A DNA stretch of 12,395 nucleotides from an uncultured Desulfuromonadales bacterium. GTDB lineage: Bacteria; Desulfobacterota; Desulfuromonadia; Desulfuromonadales; Geopsychrobacteraceae. Position numbers and translations under genes: made by a program. The stretch lies in the NCBI GenBank assembly GCA_947259685.1, contig CAMYNC010000109.1:1-12395 (forward strand), in the 5' to 3' direction. The notes under the pieces were generated by a model that ran no database searches, was not told where the DNA came from, and worked only from the letters and a program-made list of their open reading frames with translations. Below, piece by piece: positions 7,446 to 12,395 of this stretch; position 1 is the stretch's first letter, and the number at the start of each line of letters is the position of its first letter.

Positions 7446-7871
7446 ATGAAACGGCAAACACAATTCGGGATGATGATCGCACTGGCGATTTTTTTCTGCA
7501 CAGGCTGCTCAACCCATAACCAGACGCGGGTTATTCTGCCGGAAAATACCTTGGACAGCAGCCAGTTGCGTAACCTGTTTGTTGGCAATACTGTCGAATC
7601 GGTCACCGTTCCCAAGGGACGGAAGAGCCTGACCTACTATGATCCCCAAGGCCTGGTCAGACAGCAAAGGGGTGACCGGTTGCGGGTTGGTCAATGGCGG
7701 ATTACCAAACGAGGGCGGATCTGCCTGCAGATGGAAAACCAGAGGGAACGTTGTCGCATCATTCTCCAGGAAAACAACCGCTACAATAAATACATCGTAA
7801 AAAAATCCGGAGACCATAGACTTGTGGTGAGCTACACAAGGTTCATGTCTGGAAATCCTCTGGGACTCTAA
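7446..7871 (+). CDS. Small probable lipoprotein, paralogue of the next gene (DUF995-like)
   Basis: A 141-residue exported protein. The start at 7446 is fixed by AGGAG (7434-7438) with 7-nt spacing. An upstream in-frame ATG at 7422 has no such site. The N-terminus MKRQTQFGMMIALAIFFCTGC is a signal peptide ending in a lipobox-like FCTGC, unusual for Cys instead of Leu/Val at -3, so lipidation is likely but not certain. The mature part contains LRNLFVGNTVES, YYDPQG, GQWRI, GRICL and a paired CR motif, ending SGNPLGL. The pattern (LF-x-G-x-T, a Y-x-DP-x-G turn, G-x-W, then two conserved Cys) recalls DUF995-like periplasmic proteins. About 57 of 113 aligned residues match the next gene without gaps. 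Confidence 0.8.
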   Translation: MKRQTQFGMMIALAIFFCTGCSTHNQTRVILPENTLDSSQLRNLFVGNTVESVTVPKGRKSLTYYDPQGLVRQQRGDRLRVGQWRITKRGRICLQMENQRERCRIILQENNRYNKYIVKKSGDHRLVVSYTRFMSGNPLGL

Positions 7872-8019
7872 CCGCTGACAAGCTGGCAACTGTCCGCCCC
7901 CGGTGTGCAGAAGCTAACGGGTTTGTTAAACTTATCAGCAGAACAAGGACTTCGCGATTATTTTCCAAGGGCGATGAAGCTTGACTCCAGACCTTTTGGA
8001 ACCCGAACAGGGGAAGAAA

Positions 8020-8445
8020 ATGAAAAACCTTTTATTGACGACATTTACTTTGCTTATCTTGCTGCTGACGACTAACGGCGTTGCGGCCTTAGCAGCGGAA
8101 CCAATTGTTCTGCCCTCAGGAACCCTGGGGGCCGACGAACTCCAGCAACTTTTTCCCGGCAAGACGGTTGAGTCATTTAATCTGAGAAATAACCAGGTCA
8201 GCCTCAGCTATTATGATCCCAACGGCACCGTCCGTCAGCTGCGCAAAGGGAAAATACGTTTAGGTAAATGGAATATCAAAGAAAACGGCAGAATCTGCCT
8301 GAAGATGGAAAATGAAAGAAACAAGTGTCGAATTGTGGTCCTTGAGCAGGACATCTACAGGAAATACGTGGTCAAAAAAAGTGGTAAGCACAAACATGTC
8401 ATTAACTATCGGAGTTTCATTTCAGGAAATCCGCACAATCTGTAG
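8020..8445 (+). CDS. Small periplasmic protein, paralogue of the preceding lipoprotein (DUF995-like)
   Basis: A 141-residue protein, the same length as its neighbour. The start at 8020 is preceded by AGGGGA (8009-8014). A longer TTG-started reading from 7981 would bury the signal peptide. The N-terminus MKNLLLTTFTLLILLLTTNG ends in a typical signal-peptidase-I site (VAALA-AEP), with no lipobox cysteine. Conserved blocks shared with the paralogue are LFPGKTVES, SYYDPNG, GKWNI, GRICLKMEN, the CRI motif, KYVVKKSG and FISGNP. The two remaining mature cysteines are conserved and could form a disulfide. Tandem duplication followed by different anchoring (lipidated versus free) is the simplest reading. 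The function is not recognised. Confidence 0.8.
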   Translation: MKNLLLTTFTLLILLLTTNGVAALAAEPIVLPSGTLGADELQQLFPGKTVESFNLRNNQVSLSYYDPNGTVRQLRKGKIRLGKWNIKENGRICLKMENERNKCRIVVLEQDIYRKYVVKKSGKHKHVINYRSFISGNPHNL

Positions 8446-8464
8446 TCCCCCACCCGCAGTTCAT

Positions 8465-8502
8465 AGGTGAATCCGGTGACTAGCTGGCCGCCAGATTCAC
8501 CT
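8465..8502. terminator. Stem-loop between convergent genes (possible bidirectional terminator, no T-run)
   Basis: Nine-bp perfect arms AGGTGAATC (8465-8473) and GATTCACCT (8494-8502) enclose a 20-nt loop. The element lies 19 bp after the stop of the plus-strand DUF995-like gene and 14 bp beyond the stop of a degraded minus-strand ORF, a typical place for a shared terminator. Neither strand has a T-tract after the stem, so intrinsic termination is uncertain. Confidence 0.35.
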
Positions 8503-8516
8503 TCAGGAAATTCCTC

Positions 8517-8731
8517 TCAGCTAAGTGGAAGTCGAGCTGTCGGCTTTTGTGGCTCAAACATGATTTTTATCAAAATGGCCCCTGCCTCGGTTTCGGTCAA
8601 CGGCAGGATTTCTATTTCGGCATTGCCCAGCACATAACCAGCCCCCTTGTCATGGTGCCTTTTAACCGGTGGCACATTGGGATACTGCTTCGGCTAAGGA
8701 AAAATAGCACAGCGGTTACCCACCAACTCAT
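8517..8731 (-). pseudogene. Probable frameshifted small exported protein remnant
   Basis: On the minus strand AGGAGG stands 2 nt before ATG 8731-8729. The reading begins MSWWVTAVLFFLSRSS, which looks like the start of a signal or membrane segment, but stops early (TAG near 8613). The next frame, open from about 8682 to a TGA at 8519-8517, gives 58 protein-like codons (PKQYPNVPPVKRHHDKGAGY, later AEIEILPLTETEAGAILIKI, ending RLPLS). A one-base indel near 8680-8685 would join both into about 71 residues with an N-terminal hydrophobic segment. Alternatively, a GTG near 8638 with AGGGGG upstream starts a 38-residue peptide. The family is not recognised. The stretch 8446-8841 holds nothing else I can support apart from the stem-loop at 8465. 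Confidence 0.35.
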
Positions 8732-8841
8732 ATCCTCCTGATTTGCTTTTTCGGTGTAAATTTCCTCAAGCACAGCAGGCTGTTTTCAGCTACTTATCCG
8801 GTTAAAAAGCAAGGTTTCGTCCTTCGCAAAAGGAGTAATAT

Positions 8842-8940
8842 ATGAAACCCTCATTCCATAATAGCGTTGGCGGGTTTCGCATGATTTATGGGCGACCGTT
8901 TGGGGGCATAATATGCAGTTTGCCGACCGAGCGGCTATAA
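8842..8940 (+). CDS. Micro-ORF (32 aa) upstream of the TIR gene
   Basis: AGGAG at 8831-8835 lies 6 nt before ATG 8842, one of the best ribosome binding sites in the window. The peptide starts MKPSFHNSVGGFRMIYGRPF and ends at TAA 8938-8940, 61 bp before the preferred TIR start. It has no clear membrane segment and no recognised family. It could be a leader peptide controlling the TIR gene, a small independent peptide, or a chance ORF. A TATAAT occurs at 8936-8941 but without a matching -35 box. Confidence 0.3.
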   Translation: MKPSFHNSVGGFRMIYGRPFGGIICSLPTERL

Positions 8941-9001
8941 TTGACCCAAAAGGTTTGTTATGGGGGCTGGATCGATCCGGGTCGAGAAAGGGAAAACGGC
9001 C

Positions 9002-9895
9002 ATGGTTCCTATTTTTATCAGTTATCGTCGAGAAGACAGTGCCGCTTTTTCCGGTCGGTTGTTTGATCGGCTCAGTGAACATTTCGGTCTGGAGAATGTC
9101 TTTATTGACGTTGATACCATTGACATGGGTCAGGACTATGTCAAGGCGATTGAGGAGAGGATCGCCGCGTCCAGAATTATGCTTGTTGTTATTGGGGATG
9201 AATGGCTGGGAACAGTGCAACGCAGCTTTCGGAACGAGGTCGAGGATTTTGTTCAGGTGGAAATTTGTACCGCCCTGCGGCTTAACCTCAAGGTCATTCC
9301 TGTTCTCATCAGCGGGACGAGGATGCCCGGAGAAAATGAGCTCCCCCCCGAGCTGGCTCCTCTGGCGAGGAAAAATGCCGTGGAAGTCCGTGATAGCCAT
9401 TTTCACCAGGATGTTGCGGAGCTGATTTCAGGTCTGACTGAGCAGGGGGTCGCAGAGGGGGGGCTTGTCCTGAACACCAAAAGGGTCAGAAGGGCAGCTG
9501 GCTGGAAACTCAAGTTGGGCGCCGTAGCGGTAATAATCCTGATTTTAGGAATCTCCTGGTTTCAGAGCTCGCGGCTCGATCCTGATCATTTGGTCGGCAC
9601 TTGGAAGGCCGATGTCACCAATGGGCAGGGAACCCATTATCCGATAATTTTCCTGTTTGACAGTTTTGATCATCAGTTGATTGGGAAGGTGCACTATCCA
9701 ACTGGAATGGGGATTATAGTGGATTTGAGAATTTCCGGGCAACGCATCCAGTTCCAGACCGAGCATGTTCCGCAATTTGAGACGAAACCGGCGACCATCA
9801 GCTTCCAAGGGCGGGTGCTCCGGGACCGCATTGAGTTTCTGATGCAACACGATCAGGGTCAGGAACAGTTCACTGCGGTGAGAAGCGCTGAATAG
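9002..9895 (+). CDS. TIR-domain protein with membrane segment and C-terminal beta-rich domain
   Basis: A 297-residue protein. The TIR domain (about 1-145) starts MVPIFISYRREDSA, has the FIDVDTIDMGQDY loop, and carries a Glu at 87 (VQVEICTAL) at the position of the NAD-cleaving glutamate of enzymatic TIR domains. A basic linker (160-171) precedes one membrane span (about 171-186). A C-terminal domain of about 105 residues follows (GTWKADVTNGQGTHYP, later HVPQFETKPATISF) that looks all-beta and lipocalin-like. The basic linker suggests that the TIR domain is cytoplasmic and the C-terminal domain is outside, as in a sensor-effector. ATG 8960 (AAAAGG at 6 nt) would add 14 residues. I prefer 9002 because TIR domains usually start there and AGGGA is present. 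The gene has C7 (9343-9349) and G7 (9457-9463) runs. Confidence 0.88.
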   Translation: MVPIFISYRREDSAAFSGRLFDRLSEHFGLENVFIDVDTIDMGQDYVKAIEERIAASRIMLVVIGDEWLGTVQRSFRNEVEDFVQVEICTALRLNLKVIPVLISGTRMPGENELPPELAPLARKNAVEVRDSHFHQDVAELISGLTEQGVAEGGLVLNTKRVRRAAGWKLKLGAVAVIILILGISWFQSSRLDPDHLVGTWKADVTNGQGTHYPIIFLFDSFDHQLIGKVHYPTGMGIIVDLRISGQRIQFQTEHVPQFETKPATISFQGRVLRDRIEFLMQHDQGQEQFTAVRSAE

Positions 9896-9929
9896 CCGGC
9901 TGTTGGGATTGCCTACCTCTTAAGGTCAA

Positions 9930-10038
9930 CTCCCTCTTGGTTTTCGTCTTGTCAGCCTGGATTTCTGTATTAACATTGAGATAATGCATATTTTATACAG
10001 GAAGACAGGCTGGTTTCCAGACGAAAATCGGCGGGGAG
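9930..10038. repeat. Long imperfect hairpin (about 109 nt) between the TIR and STAND genes
   Basis: Four nested, collinear complementary segments: CTCCC (9930-9934) with GGGAG (10034-10038); TTTTCGTCT (9941-9949) with AGACGAAAA (10019-10027), extendable by G-U pairs; CAGCCTG (9953-9959) with CAGGCTG (10006-10012); and CTGTAT (9965-9970) with ATACAG (9995-10000). The loop is A/T-rich (9971-9994). At least 27 pairs form one long stem with small internal loops. There is no T-run for a terminator and no recognisable integron attC core site. It could be a REP/MITE-like element, a structured RNA, or a regulatory leader. Confidence 0.55.
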
Positions 10039-10098
10039 GGGCGGACGCAGGTGTTACAGGCGCAATCCCCAGAAATACAATTTGCTATCAGCCATCAG

Positions 10099-10132
10099 CC
10101 TTGTCAACCGTCGGAATCCCCTTACGACAAGG
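10099..10132. repeat. Short inverted repeat in the leader of the STAND gene
   Basis: Arms CCTTGTC (10099-10105) and GACAAGG (10126-10132) have a 20-nt loop and end 36 bp before the start codon. It may be an operator or a leader stem-loop. Chance is not excluded. Confidence 0.25.
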
Positions 10133-10168
10133 ACCACCGCGAAATCCGGTGATCTACGAGAGGCCAGC

Positions 10169-12395
10169 ATGACTGCACAACCTTCACTCCCCGAGCCACC
10201 CCTGCGGGTTCGTGTTTTTCTCGCATCGCCAGGCGACGTGAGCGACGAACGGGCGCTGGCGCTGAAAGCTCTCGAAAGTCTCCCTTACGACGCGTTTCTC
10301 CGCGAGCGGATCTACGTCAGTATCGTTGCCTGGGACAAACCGGGTGCCGATACCCCGATGCTGGCGAGCATGACTCCCCAAGAGGCGATTTCCCAACAAC
10401 GGCCCAAGCCCTCCGAGTGCGACATTGTCATCGTGATCTTCTGGTCCCGGATGGGTACCCCGCTGCCATCCGATTACGTCAAGCCCGACGGCAGTACCTA
10501 CCTCTCCGGCACCGAGTGGGAATTTCTCGACGCGCTCCAGGCGTCACGGCAGGCGGGCCGGCCGAAGGTTCTGGTTTACCGCCGTACCGAGGAGCCGCAC
10601 TTCAGGGCCAACGATCCAGAGATTGGGAAGAAGTTGGAGCAATGGCAGCTCGTCAAGACGTTCTTCGAATCGTTTCTCAATCCCGACCGATCGATCCGCA
10701 TCGGCTCGAATGAATACGAAACCCCCGACGATTTCGAGAAGGCGCTCACCGGGCACCTGAGAGAGATCGTCCAGTCGCTGCTCGCTGAGCACGAGGCTGA
10801 AACCCGGGTGCCGGCAGCCGAGAAGACCCCCGAAGCGGCAGATGTGCAGGAACCCCCGAAGGGGCCGCCGCTCTGGGAAGGCTCCCCGTTCCCGGGCCTG
10901 CGTGCCTTCAGCGAAGACGATGCACCCATCTACTTCGGTCGGGGAAGGGAGACCGATGGACTGATCCGCTGGCTGGCCGAGGATGCCCGGTTCATCACCG
11001 TGGTGGGCGCTTCTGGCTCCGGGAAGTCCTCGCTAGTGGCCGCCGGCCTGCTGCCTCGGCTCACGGATAACGCTATCCCCGGAAGCCGTGACTGGCTCTC
11101 GATACGCTTCACTCCCGGTGAACTGGGTGAGAACCCCTTTATCGCCCTGGCATCCAGTCTTAAATCGGCACTGGAGCAGCACGCCCGGCGAGTGCGTGAC
11201 GAAGCGGTGAAGCTGGAAGCGGACCCCAGCGCGCTGGGCGAACTGATCGAGCTGATGCTGGAGGATCAGCCTGAGTGGTCTGAGCTCGTACTCTTCGTCG
11301 ACCAATTCGAGGAGCTGTTTACGGTGGTCGCTGCCAAGCACCGCGGTGCATTCAGCGATCTGATCGCGCACGCGGCCAACTTACCTCGACTGCGCACGGT
11401 GGTAACGCTGCGTGCTGACTTCTACCATCGCTGCGTCGAACTGCGAGCGCTGGAAGAGCCCTTGCGCGCCGGATCCTATCCCCTGGCGGCACCAGGTATC
11501 GGTTCGCTGTACGAAATGATCACGCGGCCTGCAGCGCGCGCAGGTCTGTCGTTCGAGGCTGAGTTGCCCGAACGCATCCTAAACGACACCGGTGCGGAGC
11601 CCGGAGCACTACCATTGATGGCCTTTGCTTTGGACCAGCTCTACGACCAACGTACCAGCGAAGGGCAACTCACTCACACCGCCTACGAAAAGTTCGGTGG
11701 GGTCAAAGGTGCGATCAGCCAACGCGCCGAGGATACATTCCAGGGCCTGGATGACGCCGCCAAGGCGACGCTCAAGTGGGTGTTTCGGGAGCTGATAGAA
11801 GTGGATCCAACCAACGAAGGTTGGGTGGCCACCCGGCGCCGTGCGCTGCTAGAGAAGGTCGCTCAGACGTCTGGGGCACAGACTCTGGTCACGGCGTTCA
11901 CCGAGGCGCGGCTGCTGCTGCAGGGGAAGGGGGAGGGGGATGCGCCGGTGGTGGAGGTGGCCCATGAGGCCTTGCTGCGTAACTGGCCCCGGCTGGTGGA
12001 CTGGATCCAGAAGACCGGCGAGGATCTGGCGGTGCTTCGGCAACTGCGGCACGCGGCAGACGATTGGGAGACCCAGGATCGTAGAAGCGATCTGCGCTGG
12101 CCGCGGCGGCGCTGGAAACAGGCCGAGGGCGTGCTGGAACGATTGAAGGTGACCCTGGAAGAGCCCGGGCCGTCCTTTCTGGCTGCTTGCCGCAGGCGCA
12201 CCAAACGGCTGATCGGAGCGCTTGGCCTGAGTTTCACCGTCCTGATCCTGGCGGGCTTGTTCGGGCTCTTCACTTATACCACGGCAGAGGGCAATCTGAG
12301 GTATGCGGTTAGTGTCTTGTGGGAGCGGGTTTGCTACACGCTCAGGGTGTCTGACCTCAGGAAGCTCGAGATGGTGGAGATCCGCCCCGGGGAGG
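10169..12395 (+). CDS. STAND NTPase: DUF4062-like domain, nSTAND1, membrane segment, start of FGE-like domain (partial, runs off right edge)
   Basis: Open for 742 codons to the window edge. GAGAGG (10158-10163) lies 5 nt before the ATG. The N-terminal domain (12-140, VRVFLASPGDVSDERA, later CDIVIVIFWSRMG) matches DUF4062, a TIR-like effector or adaptor fold. After a Pro-rich linker (about 212-236) comes the nSTAND1 NTPase: PFPGLRAF (240-247), Walker A GASGSGKSS (280-288), Walker B LVLFVDQFEELF (373-384, the hallmark), VVTLRADFYHR (411-421), PLMAFALDQLY (482-492) and EVAHEALLRNWPRL (596-609). One membrane span follows (681-701). The last visible residues, MVEIRPGE, are the usual opening of formylglycine-generating-enzyme (FGE-sulfatase) domains, so the C-terminal sensor is probably of that C-type-lectin fold. 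STAND proteins act as ligand-triggered oligomerising switches in immunity. The base composition looks richer in G+C than the TIR gene. Confidence 0.93.
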   Translation, partial: MTAQPSLPEPPLRVRVFLASPGDVSDERALALKALESLPYDAFLRERIYVSIVAWDKPGADTPMLASMTPQEAISQQRPKPSECDIVIVIFWSRMGTPLPSDYVKPDGSTYLSGTEWEFLDALQASRQAGRPKVLVYRRTEEPHFRANDPEIGKKLEQWQLVKTFFESFLNPDRSIRIGSNEYETPDDFEKALTGHLREIVQSLLAEHEAETRVPAAEKTPEAADVQEPPKGPPLWEGSPFPGLRAFSEDDAPIYFGRGRETDGLIRWLAEDARFITVVGASGSGKSSLVAAGLLPRLTDNAIPGSRDWLSIRFTPGELGENPFIALASSLKSALEQHARRVRDEAVKLEADPSALGELIELMLEDQPEWSELVLFVDQFEELFTVVAAKHRGAFSDLIAHAANLPRLRTVVTLRADFYHRCVELRALEEPLRAGSYPLAAPGIGSLYEMITRPAARAGLSFEAELPERILNDTGAEPGALPLMAFALDQLYDQRTSEGQLTHTAYEKFGGVKGAISQRAEDTFQGLDDAAKATLKWVFRELIEVDPTNEGWVATRRRALLEKVAQTSGAQTLVTAFTEARLLLQGKGEGDAPVVEVAHEALLRNWPRLVDWIQKTGEDLAVLRQLRHAADDWETQDRRSDLRWPRRRWKQAEGVLERLKVTLEEPGPSFLAACRRRTKRLIGALGLSFTVLILAGLFGLFTYTTAEGNLRYAVSVLWERVCYTLRVSDLRKLEMVEIRPGE

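Noticed and set aside
7872..8019. Terminator or promoter between the two paralogous small genes
   Set aside because: No stem with a T-run and no convincing -35/-10 pair was found in the 148 bp. Co-transcription or separate promoters remain open.
8547..8741. 64-codon plus-strand ORF
   Set aside because: No ribosome binding site. The opposite strand has a more protein-like reading.
8936..8941. TATAAT as -10 box for the TIR gene
   Set aside because: No -35-like hexamer at 16-18 bp. The match may be chance within the micro-ORF end.
9930..10038. Integron attC site or retron RNA as explanation of the long hairpin
   Set aside because: No RYYYAAC/GTTRRRY core sites flank the hairpin, and no integrase or reverse transcriptase is present in the window.
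9984..10172. 62-codon plus-strand ORF whose TGA overlaps the STAND start as ATGA
   Set aside because: No ribosome binding site, many rare-type codons, and it runs through one arm of the long hairpin. The peptide has no domain-like character. Translational coupling cannot be excluded.

Overview
The window reads as a chromosomal segment of a Gram-negative bacterium. It has Sec signal peptides, a lipoprotein, a large periplasmic sensor kinase and a near-consensus sigma-54 promoter. The style of the sensor kinase and the partial response regulator reminds me of Desulfuromonadales (Geobacter relatives), but this is an impression and not a proven assignment. No tRNA, rRNA, CRISPR array or recognisable insertion sequence is present.

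Left part (1-3590). On the minus strand, a membrane sensor histidine kinase (91-2865) is followed by the first 30 codons of a response regulator that leaves the window at base 1. The stop and start codons of the two overlap as TGATG. Upstream of the kinase, on the same strand, lies a small membrane ORF with a very good ribosome binding site (3204-3365). A second cysteine- and tryptophan-rich ORF (2988-3179) follows it in the same frame after a single TGA. This 400-base stretch is dense in palindromes (two related 11-13 bp operators 22 bp apart, and several TGTAAC/GTTACA sites). It ends in a sigma-54-like promoter that points right.

Middle part (3587-8445). A plus-strand cluster follows: a P-loop NTPase with a novel-looking N-terminal domain, an ABC exporter (4-bp overlap), an alpha/beta hydrolase (18-bp gap), and two tandem paralogous small exported proteins. 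One paralogue is a probable lipoprotein and the other is probably periplasmic. The tight spacing of the first three implies one transcript. I know no named pathway with this combination. An envelope-directed export or modification function is inference.

Right part (8446-12395). This part looks accessory. After a stem-loop and a probably broken minus-strand small gene comes a 32-codon micro-ORF, then a TIR-domain protein with one membrane segment and a C-terminal beta-rich domain. A long imperfect hairpin of about 109 nt follows. Last is a very large STAND-type NTPase (DUF4062-like domain, nSTAND1 NTPase, membrane segment and the first residues of a likely formylglycine-generating-enzyme-type domain) that runs off the right edge. 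TIR and STAND proteins side by side are typical of immunity or conflict loci, so this end may be the border of a defence island.
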